NCBI RefSeq assembly: GCF_019947135.1
Contig: NZ_JAGSHT010000022.1
Span: 62,001 to 126,000 of the forward strand
Origin: Occultella gossypii
GTDB lineage: Bacteria > Actinomycetota > Actinomycetes > Actinomycetales > Beutenbergiaceae
DNA: 64,000 bases
Reading direction: 5' to 3'
The translations under genes were made by a program, and so were the position numbers. The first letter of the stretch is position 1; every line of letters begins with the position of its first letter. Below the pieces are notes generated by a model, which made no database searches, was not told the origin of the DNA, and worked only from the letters and a program-made list of their open reading frames with translations. Positions 26,184 through 33,887 of the stretch are shown piece by piece.

Positions 26184-27379
26184 GCCAGTGCCCGTTCGGA
26201 CACGACCGGAGCACCCTGCCCGGTGACTCCATGCCGACGCGGCCCTCACCGCGCTTCAGTCAGTGGCGTCAGCACGGTGCGCTCGCGCCGCTGAGCTACC
26301 GCGACGGTCACGAGGGCATGATCGTCACCCGGTACGACGAGGCGCGGGCCGTGCTGACCGATCCCCGGTTCAGTCAGCAGCCGCAGCGGATGCCGCGCAG
26401 CGACGGCCCGATCGAGGATGGCGTGCCGGCCGGACCGCTGGACGAGGAGGGCGTGCTCGCCGACCGAAGCGCCGGCATCCTCGGCCTCGACGGCCCGCCG
26501 CACCTGCGGTTGCGGCGGGCGATCACGCGGCGGTTCTCCGTGCGGTCGGCACGCTCGCATCGGCCCCGGATCGCCGAGATCGTCGCCGAACAGCTCGAGG
26601 TGATGATCGCCGCCGGGCCCGGGGCGGACCTGCTGGCGCTGTACGCCGAGCCGATCTCGATCCGGGTGCATGCCCTGGTACTGGGCGTGGCCGACCATCT
26701 GCTGGAACGGTACGCGCAGGACTACGTGCACGGCGCTCCGCGCCAGCAACAGCGCGACCTGCTGCGGGAGGCGGTGGCCTACCGCAGCGAGAACCCTGGC
26801 GACGACGTGATCAGCGACCTGCTCGGCAACGACGACCTCTCGGACGCCGAGGTCGAGGGGCTTGTGCATATGTTGAGCACGTCCGGCCGCGACACCGTGG
26901 CCTACATGATCTCGACCGGTACGGTCGCACTGCTCGACGAACCCGACCAGTACCACCTGCTCGTGCAGGACCCGGAGCGGGTGCCCGCGGCGGTCGAGGA
27001 GATCGTGCGTTTCTGCACCATGTTCCTGACCGTGTTCCCTCGCACCGCGACCCAGCCGGTTACGGTCGGCGACCGGGTCGTCGAGGCGGGGACGACCGTC
27101 TCGGTCTCGACGGTCTCGGCGAACCGTGACGAGCGCCGGTTCGGCGACGCGGACGTGCTCGACGTCCTGCGGGATGCGCGCGGCCATCTCGCCTTCGGTG
27201 ACGGCCCGCACGGCTGCGTCGGCCAGCAGCTCGCCCGCGTCGAACTCGACGAGGCGTTCCGCGCTCTCGTCACGCGGCTTCCGGGCCTGCGGCTCGTCTC
27301 GACGGGACTGCACCAGCCCAGCCCGTTGGCGCACCCGGTGGCCACCTATGCGGCCCGGGCGGTCATCGTGGGCTGGTGA
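26180..27379 (+). CDS. Cytochrome P450
   Basis: A 399-residue class I P450. The heme-binding loop FGDGPHGCVGQ places the ligand Cys at 346. The ExxR pair is E274/R277, and the I-helix oxygen-activation segment is SGRDT (235-239). Overall length and the start of the protein (CPFGHDRS, then TRYDEARAVLTDPRF) resemble CYP105-like actinobacterial enzymes. It is the last gene of an operon with its own ferredoxin and reductase. The substrate is unknown; no biosynthetic genes adjoin it, so a xenobiotic or small-molecule hydroxylation role is as likely as a biosynthetic one. Confidence 0.93.
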   Translation: MSQCPFGHDRSTLPGDSMPTRPSPRFSQWRQHGALAPLSYRDGHEGMIVTRYDEARAVLTDPRFSQQPQRMPRSDGPIEDGVPAGPLDEEGVLADRSAGILGLDGPPHLRLRRAITRRFSVRSARSHRPRIAEIVAEQLEVMIAAGPGADLLALYAEPISIRVHALVLGVADHLLERYAQDYVHGAPRQQQRDLLREAVAYRSENPGDDVISDLLGNDDLSDAEVEGLVHMLSTSGRDTVAYMISTGTVALLDEPDQYHLLVQDPERVPAAVEEIVRFCTMFLTVFPRTATQPVTVGDRVVEAGTTVSVSTVSANRDERRFGDADVLDVLRDARGHLAFGDGPHGCVGQQLARVELDEAFRALVTRLPGLRLVSTGLHQPSPLAHPVATYAARAVIVGW

Positions 27380-27383
27380 CCGC

Positions 27384-27403
27384 GGCCGAGCCGCGACTCG
27401 GTC
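27384..27403. terminator. Short hairpin between convergent P450 and DUF899 genes
   Basis: GGCCGAG (27384-27390) pairs with CTCGGTC (27397-27403), with one G-T wobble and a 6-base loop, five bases after the P450 stop codon. It is a plausible terminator but short. Confidence 0.4.
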
Positions 27404-27442
27404 GGCACGGCTGGCCAGGCCCCCGGCGCTGTCGTGCGCCTC

Positions 27443-28228
27443 CTAGTGGTGGTGCCCGTGCCTGCCGAGGGTGTCCACGGGACCGGCGCCGGGGCGAGTC
27501 CACTGCGGAACCGGGCGGCTGGTGCCGTCCCACGTGGCGTTCCCGTCGGAGTCCGCGCGCCAGTACCAGCACGCGTGCTGCCCCTCGGGCCAGCCGTCGG
27601 GGCTGTCCTCCCACGCCTCGCCGCGGCCGTACGCAGTCATGTCGAGCAGCTGGAACGGACCGGCCACCTCGTTGCCCCGGCCGGTCGTGGAGTAGGTGAG
27701 GTAGACCCGGTCGCCGTCGCGCAGGAAGAAGGTGAGGTTTCCCATGTCTCCGCCGATCGGAGCGTCCAAGCCATGCACCGAGTACCAGGGCTGGGTGTAG
27801 CCCATGAACGCGACATAGGGGGCCACCTCCTCCCACACGCCGGTGGTCACGATGGCCATCGAGACGCCGCGGGCGTTGAGATAGACGGCGTCCTGCAGGT
27901 GCCAGGCGGCAACGGTGCAGCCCTCGCACTGCCCCTGGTGCAGTGCTCCGTCGTGCCACATGTGCTGGTAGACCATGAGCTCGTCACGGCCGGCGAACAG
28001 GTCCAGGAACGGCACCGGGCCATCCGGGCCGGTGACCTCGACGGTGCCGTCGACCTCCACCATGGGCAGCCGGCGACGGGCCGCGGCGATCGCGTCACCG
28101 GCATGGGTGTGGGCCTTCTCGCGGGCCAGGAGCTCGTCCCTGGCGGCCTGCCAGGTGGTCATGTCGACGACGGGCGGGTGGCCTGGCTGCTCGGCCGTGG
28201 TGGCGGTGCGCTCTGGGGTGGTGCTCAT
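27443..28228 (-). CDS. DUF899 family thioredoxin-like protein
   Basis: A 261-residue protein from ATG 28228. It matches the DUF899 family (thioredoxin-like fold): the opening TWQAARDELLAREKAHT, the motif QCEGCTVAAW near residue 100 with two Cys spaced as CEGC, and the tail pattern QHACWYWRAD. Members are often annotated as predicted dithiol-disulfide isomerases, but activity is not established. It ends in a Gly/His-rich tail (GRHGHHH) that could bind metal. It diverges from the TetR-type gene. Confidence 0.85.
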   Translation of the reverse strand: MSTTPERTATTAEQPGHPPVVDMTTWQAARDELLAREKAHTHAGDAIAAARRRLPMVEVDGTVEVTGPDGPVPFLDLFAGRDELMVYQHMWHDGALHQGQCEGCTVAAWHLQDAVYLNARGVSMAIVTTGVWEEVAPYVAFMGYTQPWYSVHGLDAPIGGDMGNLTFFLRDGDRVYLTYSTTGRGNEVAGPFQLLDMTAYGRGEAWEDSPDGWPEGQHACWYWRADSDGNATWDGTSRPVPQWTRPGAGPVDTLGRHGHHH

Positions 28229-28402
28229 GAGGTTCTCCGTGATCTCTGGTGCCGGTCGATGGCGCGCGGCTGCCCTCCGCCGCTCACCCGGAACAGACTT
28301 CCCGCCCGGCCGGAACTCATCGCCACCGCGTCGACACGCCGCTCTCGACGTGCGGGCGCAGGTTCCGTGGTCAAGGTCACAGGACGGTCGACCCACGTTT
28401 CA

Positions 28403-28432
28403 TTGCACTGAGTGCATCGGTGCACTTAGTGT
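28403..28432 (+). promoter_or_regulatory. Core promoter with overlapping 26-bp operator of the TetR-MMPL operon
   Basis: TTGCAC (28403-28408) and TAGTGT (28427-28432) are 18 bases apart. The -10 box ends six bases before the GTG start of the TetR-type gene, which points to a leaderless transcript. An inverted repeat with 11-bp arms (CACTGAGTGCA, 28406-28416, and TGCACTTAGTG, 28421-28431; one mismatch, 4-bp spacer) fills the space between the boxes, a classic place for an autorepressor to bind. Confidence 0.7.
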
Positions 28433-28438
28433 CATCAA

Positions 28439-29083
28439 GTGCTTCGGATCCCACCCGGCGGCGACCGCCGCGCCGCGCTCAAGGCGCGTCACCGCCGCGC
28501 AATCATCGACGCGGCTGCCGCCCTGATCGACGAGACCGGGGTCGCCACGTTCACGGTGGACGAGCTGGCGGCACGCGCGGACGTCTCCCGCCGCACGGTC
28601 TTCAACCACTTCGCCTCGATCGACGAGATCGTCACCACTGTCTGCAGCGAGGTGCTCGGCGGGCTCCTGGACGAGTTCACCGCGCGGACCCCCACCACGG
28701 CCACCGGCGACATGTTCGACGAGGTCGTCGAAGTGCTTCGGGCCACCGATCTGGTGCCGCCGATGGCGTATCTGACCCGGGTGATCGGGATGGAGGATCC
28801 GGTCGCCTCCCCCCGCCAGGCCGTGATGCTGCTGAGCACGTTCACCGACATCAGCGAGCGGCTCTCGGAGGAACTCACCCGCCGCCACCCCCAGACCGAG
28901 CTGCTCGACATCCATCTCATGGTGAGCGCGCTCTTCGGCGGTCTCGTGGTGCTGCACCGGTACTGGTTCGAGGCCACCGCGGCCGCCGTGGACGACGAGT
29001 CCCGACGCATCTGGTCGGAACTGCTCGAAAGACTCATCGCCGCGACCCGCAACGGCCACCGCTCCACCGACACATCCAGCTGA
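28439..29083 (+). CDS. TetR-family repressor of the adjacent MMPL transporter
   Basis: A 214-residue regulator from GTG 28439. No RBS precedes it, and the promoter position suggests a leaderless mRNA. The N-terminal DNA-binding domain is typical TetR (AIIDAAAALIDETG, FTVDELAARADVSRRTVFNHF). The all-helical C-terminal domain should bind a hydrophobic ligand. It is followed 20 bp later by an MMPL-type exporter gene, the usual arrangement for a drug- or lipid-responsive efflux pair. It should repress both genes through the palindrome in its promoter. Confidence 0.92.
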   Translation: MLRIPPGGDRRAALKARHRRAIIDAAAALIDETGVATFTVDELAARADVSRRTVFNHFASIDEIVTTVCSEVLGGLLDEFTARTPTTATGDMFDEVVEVLRATDLVPPMAYLTRVIGMEDPVASPRQAVMLLSTFTDISERLSEELTRRHPQTELLDIHLMVSALFGGLVVLHRYWFEATAAAVDDESRRIWSELLERLIAATRNGHRSTDTSS

Positions 29084-29103
29084 CTACGAGCTCAAGGAAC
29101 CCC

Positions 29104-31500
29104 ATGGCTGAACTCCTCTATCGCCTCGGCCGCTTCGCGGCGCGCCGGGCCCGCACCGTGATCGCAGTCTGGCTCGCCATCCTGGTGATCGCCGGCGGCG
29201 CGTTCGCGGTGGCGGGCGGCACCCTCGCGACCAGCATCTCCATCCCCGGAACCCCGACCACCACGGTCACCGACCGGCTCGCGGACGAGTTCCCCGAAGC
29301 CTCCGGCGGCACCGGCACGGTCGTGCTGCAGACCGAGGACGGAAGCCCGTTCACCGCCGAGCAGCTCGTCCAGATCGAGGAGCTGCTCGCCGAGGCGAGC
29401 GCCGTCGACGGCGTCACGACCGTGATCGACCCGTTCGTCACCGAGGAGCAGCGCGCCGCCCAGCAGGCCGAGATCGAGGGCGGTCTCGCCCAGCTCGAAC
29501 TGGCCGCGGCGCAGGGCGAGACCCCCGAGCTCGCGGCCCAGCGCGCCGGCCTGGAGATGGGTGCGGCGCTGCTCGAGATGGCCGCCGAGACCCGCCAGGT
29601 GGCCTCCGACGGCGCGACCGCGCTCGCCACGATCGCGTTCGAGGATCCGCAGCTGTCCATCCCGCAGGAGACCAAGGACGCCGTGGTCGAGGTGTTCGAC
29701 GAATCGATCGACGGCGTCACCATCGACCTCTCCTCCGACATCACCCAGGGCATCCCGGAGCTGTTCGGCGTCGGCGAGGTGCTCGGCCTGCTGGTCGCCG
29801 CCATCGTCCTGATCGTCATGCTCGGCACGCTCATCGGTGCCGGACTACCGATCCTCACCGCGCTGATCGGCGTGGGCATCGGCGCGCTCGCGTCGCTGTC
29901 CCTGTCCGGCGTGGTCGAGATGGTGTCCGTCACCCCGGTGCTCGGACTCATGCTCGGTCTCGCGGTCGGCATCGACTATTCCCTGTTCATCATCAACCGG
30001 CACCGCCGCCAGCTCAAGCACGGCGAGGACCTGCACTCCTCGATCGGGCTCGCGAACGGCACCTCCGGCAACGCGGTCGTGTTCGCCGGCGCAACCGTGC
30101 TGATCGCGCTGCTGGCGCTGAACATCACCGGGATCCCGTTCCTCGGCCTGATGGGCACCGTCGGCGCGTTCTGCATCCTGGTCGCGGTGCTCATCGCGAT
30201 CACGCTGACCCCGGCGCTGCTCGGACTGGTCGGCACCCGCATCCTCTCCCGCAAGGAGCGGGCCGCGCTCGCCGCCGGTACCGAGAACGGCACCACTCCG
30301 GCCGCCCCCGCCGCACCGCAGCCGATGTCCACCGCCCGGGCCATCGGTCGCGTGGTGATCGGGATCGCGGCGCTGGTGATCATCGCCCTGCCCGCGCTCG
30401 ACCTGCGCCTGAACCTGCCCGACGGTTCCACGGAGTCAGCCGACTCCACGCAGTACCGCGCCTACACGACCATCGCCGAGGAGTTCGGCGAAGGCCGCAA
30501 CGGCACGCTGCTCGTCGTCGCGGACCTTCCCGAGGGCGCAGGCGAGCAGGATGCGCTGCTCGCGCAGGTCGAGATCGGCCAGGCTCTGTTCGCACAGGAG
30601 GACGTCGTCGCGGTCGCGCCGATCGGTACCTCCGAGGACTTCAGCGTCATCGCCTTCCAGGTGGTCCCCGCGGAAGGGCCGACCAGCGAGTCCACCGAGA
30701 CCCTCGTCCACACCTTGCGGGACGCTTCACCGATCGAGGGCGTCTACGAGATCGGGGTGGCCGGCTCCGCGAGCGGCAACATCGACATCTCGGAGAAGCT
30801 CGCCGATGCGTTGCCGATCTACCTCGCCGTGGTGGTCGGGCTGTCCCTGCTCATCCTGATCCTGGTGTTCCGGTCGGTCTTCGTGCCGGTCATCGCCACC
30901 CTCGGGTTCATCCTGTCCTACTTCGCCGCGCTCGGCGGGGTGGTCGCGATCTACCAGTGGGGCTGGCTCGCCCCGGTCTTCGGGGTGGACAGCCCCGGCC
31001 CGATCCTGAACTTCCTGCCGACGATCCTGGTCGGCATCCTGTTCGGCTTGGCGATGGACTACATGCTGTTCCTCGGCACCGGAATGCGTGAGGCGTACGC
31101 CCACGGCGCTCCGGCGCGCGTCGCGGTGGTGCAGGGCGTGCGAGCCGGTAGGACCGTGGTCACCGCCGCCGCGATCATCATGATCTCGGTGTTCGGCGGG
31201 TTCGTGTTCTCGCACAGCGCGATGATCCGGCCGATCGGCTTCGCGCTGGCGTTCGGGGTGCTCGTCGACGCGTTCGTGGTGCGGATGCTGATCATCCCCG
31301 CCCTGATGCACCTGGCCGGCGACAAGGCCTGGTGGCTGCCCCGCTGGCTGGACCGGATCCTGCCGGACGTCGACGTCGAGGGTGCGAAGCTCGAGCGACG
31401 CCACGGCCACGACGCCGAGGTGGCCGACTCCTCCGCCGGGGACGAGGCCGGCGACGGCGACACGGACGCCGCGCGTGAGGCCGCCCCGGTCTCCGGCTGA
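29104..31500 (+). CDS. MMPL-family RND transporter
   Basis: A 798-residue inner-membrane protein from ATG 29104. It shows the duplicated RND layout: one span near the N-terminus (TVIAVWLAILVIAGGAFAV), a large external domain (to ~residue 220), five spans, a cytoplasmic linker near residue 400, and then a repeat of the pattern. The proton-relay segments GIDYSLF and AMDYMLF, one per half, carry the expected Asp-Tyr pairs. Residues 750 onward form a charged cytoplasmic tail. Family members export lipids, antibiotics or other hydrophobic compounds using proton-motive force; which of these applies is unknown. It is controlled by the TetR gene 20 bp upstream. Confidence 0.93.
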   Translation: MAELLYRLGRFAARRARTVIAVWLAILVIAGGAFAVAGGTLATSISIPGTPTTTVTDRLADEFPEASGGTGTVVLQTEDGSPFTAEQLVQIEELLAEASAVDGVTTVIDPFVTEEQRAAQQAEIEGGLAQLELAAAQGETPELAAQRAGLEMGAALLEMAAETRQVASDGATALATIAFEDPQLSIPQETKDAVVEVFDESIDGVTIDLSSDITQGIPELFGVGEVLGLLVAAIVLIVMLGTLIGAGLPILTALIGVGIGALASLSLSGVVEMVSVTPVLGLMLGLAVGIDYSLFIINRHRRQLKHGEDLHSSIGLANGTSGNAVVFAGATVLIALLALNITGIPFLGLMGTVGAFCILVAVLIAITLTPALLGLVGTRILSRKERAALAAGTENGTTPAAPAAPQPMSTARAIGRVVIGIAALVIIALPALDLRLNLPDGSTESADSTQYRAYTTIAEEFGEGRNGTLLVVADLPEGAGEQDALLAQVEIGQALFAQEDVVAVAPIGTSEDFSVIAFQVVPAEGPTSESTETLVHTLRDASPIEGVYEIGVAGSASGNIDISEKLADALPIYLAVVVGLSLLILILVFRSVFVPVIATLGFILSYFAALGGVVAIYQWGWLAPVFGVDSPGPILNFLPTILVGILFGLAMDYMLFLGTGMREAYAHGAPARVAVVQGVRAGRTVVTAAAIIMISVFGGFVFSHSAMIRPIGFALAFGVLVDAFVVRMLIIPALMHLAGDKAWWLPRWLDRILPDVDVEGAKLERRHGHDAEVADSSAGDEAGDGDTDAAREAAPVSG

Positions 31501-31523
31501 GCCGAGCAGGAACGGTGCCCGAC

Positions 31524-31553
31524 GGCGCCCCGCCCTTCCCAGGGCGGGGCGCC
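31524..31553 (+). terminator. Strong hairpin terminator after the MMPL gene
   Basis: A perfect 12-bp stem, 31524-31535 with 31542-31553, closes a 6-base loop 23 bases after the MMPL stop codon and is followed by TTGGTGTTG. It separates the efflux operon from the arsenate operon. Confidence 0.85.
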
Positions 31554-31559
31554 TTGGTG

Positions 31560-31588
31560 TTGACACCGGCATTTAGAGCAACGAGTAT
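31560..31588 (+). promoter_or_regulatory. Predicted promoter of the ArsR-fusion/arsC/trxA operon
   Basis: A consensus TTGACA (31560-31565) is followed after 17 bases by GAGTAT (31583-31588). The likely transcription start coincides with the ATG at 31596, suggesting a leaderless mRNA. The sequence ATTGAGGCAAT next to the start codon is a short palindrome that the ArsR-type domain might bind. Confidence 0.5.
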
Positions 31589-31595
31589 TGAGGCA

Positions 31596-32276
31596 ATGAG
31601 CACTGAGCGAGTGGTCGACGTCGCGCGACGAGCGGCGCTGCATGCCGCGCTGGCGGATCCGGCGCGGCTGCAGATCGTGGACGCGCTGGCGCTGGGCGAT
31701 GCTGCGCCGTCGGACCTTGCCGAACTGCTGGGCGTCGGGTCGAACCTGTTGGCCCATCACCTGAAGGTCCTCGAGCGGGAGCGCATGGTGGTCCGGACCC
31801 GGTCGGAGGGGGACGGGCGCCGGTGGTACGTGCGCCTGGTGCCGGACACCCTGACCGCGTTGCAGGTGCGGCCGGTGCGGGAGGTCGCGCGGGTGCTGTT
31901 CGTGTGCACCGCGAACTCGGCCCGCTCGCACCTGGCCACCGCGGTGTGGCGCCAGCTCAGCACGGTTCCCACGGCTTCCGCCGGCACCCACCCCGCAGCG
32001 CGGATCGCCCCGGGTGCGACGGCTGCGGCCCGGCGCCACGGCCTGGACCTGCCGGCCATCACCCCCCAGCACGTCGAGGCCGTCCGGGCACGCGACGACC
32101 TGGTGGTCACGGTCTGCGACCGGGCGCACGAGGAACTGCGCATCCCCGTCGACGTGCACTGGTCGGTGCCCGACCCGATCGGCCCGGGCACCCCGGCCGC
32201 GTTCGACGACGCCCTGGCCGACCTGGAGCGTCGCGCGAGCGCCCTCGCAGCCCACCTGGCCCCGCTACCGGCCTGA
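31596..32276 (+). CDS. ArsR-type regulator fused to a low-molecular-weight phosphatase/arsenate-reductase domain
   Basis: A 226-residue two-domain protein. Residues ~10-85 form a winged helix of the ArsR type (PSDLAELLGVGSNLLAHHL). Residues ~98-226 form a low-molecular-weight tyrosine phosphatase/arsenate reductase fold with the CX5R loop (C104-R110, CTANSAR) and a late Asp (VPDPIG). The DNA-binding part has no Cys at all, so the usual ArsR As(III)-binding cysteines are missing; only C104 and C174 remain. The protein may sense through its phosphatase-like pocket. It is followed by arsC and trxA. Confidence 0.85.
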   Translation: MSTERVVDVARRAALHAALADPARLQIVDALALGDAAPSDLAELLGVGSNLLAHHLKVLERERMVVRTRSEGDGRRWYVRLVPDTLTALQVRPVREVARVLFVCTANSARSHLATAVWRQLSTVPTASAGTHPAARIAPGATAAARRHGLDLPAITPQHVEAVRARDDLVVTVCDRAHEELRIPVDVHWSVPDPIGPGTPAAFDDALADLERRASALAAHLAPLPA

Positions 32277-32307
32277 CCTCACCCGCCACCCGAAGGAAGT
32301 CACCACG

Positions 32308-32730
32308 ATGACCGACCGTCCCAGTGTCATGTTCGTCTGCGTGCACAACGCGGGCCGCTCCCAGATGGCGGCCGCCTGGCTGTCCCATCTGTCCGGCGGC
32401 GCGATCGAGGTCCGCTCGGCCGGGTCCGCGCCGGCCGACCAGATCAACCCCTCGGCGGTGGCGGCCATGGCCGAGGTCGGGATCGACATCGCCGCCGAGC
32501 AGCCGAAGGTCCTGACCACCGAGGCCGTGCGGGCCTCGGACGTGGTCATCACCATGGGCTGCGGGGACGCCTGCCCGATCTTCCCGGGCAAGCGGTACGA
32601 GGACTGGGAATTGGAGGACCCGGCCGGCAAGAGCGTGGCGGCCGTGCGCCCGGTGCGCGATGAGATCAGGCGCCGCGTCGAAGAACTGATCGCCAGCCTG
32701 CAGCCCACGAGTACCAACCACAAGGAGTGA
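32308..32730 (+). CDS. arsC: Arsenate reductase (low-molecular-weight phosphatase fold)
   Basis: A 140-residue enzyme from ATG 32308, with GAAGGA upstream. The phosphate-type loop CX5R is C11-R17 (CVHNAGRSQMA), and a second Cys pair occurs at C85 and C89 (GCGDACP), which in related thioredoxin-linked arsenate reductases takes part in the disulfide relay. The rest (KRYEDWELEDPAGKS, VRDEIRRRVEEL) is typical of actinobacterial ArsC. It should reduce arsenate to arsenite in the cytosol. A thioredoxin gene follows immediately, supporting a thioredoxin-coupled rather than purely mycothiol-coupled cycle; the coupling is inference. Confidence 0.92.
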   Translation: MTDRPSVMFVCVHNAGRSQMAAAWLSHLSGGAIEVRSAGSAPADQINPSAVAAMAEVGIDIAAEQPKVLTTEAVRASDVVITMGCGDACPIFPGKRYEDWELEDPAGKSVAAVRPVRDEIRRRVEELIASLQPTSTNHKE

Positions 32731-32732
32731 GC

Positions 32733-33056
32733 ATGAGCGACGTCATTGCCGTCACCGACACCACGTTCGACAAGGAGGTGCTGGACTCCGACAAGCCGGT
32801 GCTCGTCGATATCTGGGCCACCTGGTGCGCGCCCTGCCGACGCACCGAGCCCATCATCGAAGAACTCGCCACCGAGCATGGGGACCGGATCAAGTTCGTC
32901 AAGCTCGACGCCGACGCGAACCCCGAGACGTTGGCGAAGTACGGGGTCGTCTCCATTCCGACCTTCAACCTCTACGTCGGTGGCGAAGTCGTGAAGACCC
33001 TCGTGGGTGCCCAGACGAAGAAGACCTTCCTGGCCGAGCTCGCCGCCCACCTCTGA
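32733..33056 (+). CDS. trxA: Thioredoxin
   Basis: A 107-residue thioredoxin. I chose ATG 32733 because AAGGAG lies five bases upstream; a GTG at 32727 overlaps the arsC stop. The active site is WCAPC (C32, C35) rather than the commoner WCGPC, and the cis-Pro loop is VSIPTF. It should keep the preceding ArsC reduced, in addition to general thiol exchange. It is the last gene of the arsenate operon; no arsenite efflux gene (acr3/arsB) follows. Confidence 0.93.
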   Translation: MSDVIAVTDTTFDKEVLDSDKPVLVDIWATWCAPCRRTEPIIEELATEHGDRIKFVKLDADANPETLAKYGVVSIPTFNLYVGGEVVKTLVGAQTKKTFLAELAAHL

Positions 33057-33202
33057 GCGAGATCCGACCATGCGGAGCGATCGGCGGACGTCTCGATGCG
33101 AGGGTTGCGGCCCGGTTGGGACCTCTGCGACCCTGGCCCGGCGCGGCCGGCCGCGCCGTCGGCGCGCGAGCGGTCCCGATGCCGCCCGAGCACAGGAGCA
33201 CC

Positions 33203-33868
33203 ATGACGGTAGCGAGCGACCCGACCCGTGGGCCCGGGGGAGCCCGGCACTGGCCGAGCACGGTGGTGCGGGCGCTCGTCGTGACACTGGTGATCAGCGC
33301 CGAGGCCTACCTGATCGTCGTGACCGGTGACCGCTACAACCCGTCGAACCACTTCAGCTACTTCACGATTCTCAGCAACGTGTTCGCCGCCGTCCTGTTC
33401 GCCGTGTCGCTGGTGCGGCCGGTACCGGACGGTGTCCGCGGCGCAGCCGTGACGTTCCTGCTCCTGACCGGAGTCGTAGCCAATACCCTGCTGCTCGGTG
33501 TGGATGTGCAGACGCCGGCCTACGCCAGCGTCGTGCTGCACATGGTGGTGCCGATCCTCGTATTGGTGGACTGGCTGATCACGCCGCCGCGGACCCGGCT
33601 GACCACGAAGCACTTGCTCGCCTGGATGGTCATCCCGGTCGCGTACCTCGTCTACAGCCTCGTCCGGGGCGCCCTGGTCGACTGGTATCCGTATCCGTTC
33701 CTGGACCCGCGCGAGCAGGGCTACGGGATGGTCGCGGTCATGAGCGTCGTGGTGGCCATCGCCTTCGGGGCCTGTGCCGCACTCGTCATCTGGTCCGGGA
33801 ACCGCCTGCGGCGGCGCCTCCGGGACTCCGCGGGTGAGGCGGCTCGCGAGAGGCCGGAACCGGGCTGA
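33203..33868 (+). CDS. Pr6Pr family membrane protein
   Basis: A 221-residue integral membrane protein from ATG 33203, with AGGAG upstream. It has about six spans and family marks such as NHFSYFTILSNVFAAVLF, PRTRLTTKHLLAWMVIP and YPYPFLDP, which define the Pr6Pr (FAR-17a/AIG1-like) group. The biochemical role is unknown. A 146-bp gap with no gene separates it from trxA, so it is probably an independent unit. It converges on the beta-helix protein gene. Confidence 0.82.
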   Translation: MTVASDPTRGPGGARHWPSTVVRALVVTLVISAEAYLIVVTGDRYNPSNHFSYFTILSNVFAAVLFAVSLVRPVPDGVRGAAVTFLLLTGVVANTLLLGVDVQTPAYASVVLHMVVPILVLVDWLITPPRTRLTTKHLLAWMVIPVAYLVYSLVRGALVDWYPYPFLDPREQGYGMVAVMSVVVAIAFGACAALVIWSGNRLRRRLRDSAGEAARERPEPG

Positions 33869-33887
33869 CCCACATGGGCCGCTGACC

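Noticed and set aside
28249-29103. A long plus-strand frame running from 28249 into the MMPL gene, as if TetR and MMPL were one protein
   Set aside because: The upstream part is out of frame with the real TetR gene and lacks coding character; ATG 29104 starts a typical MMPL N-terminus.
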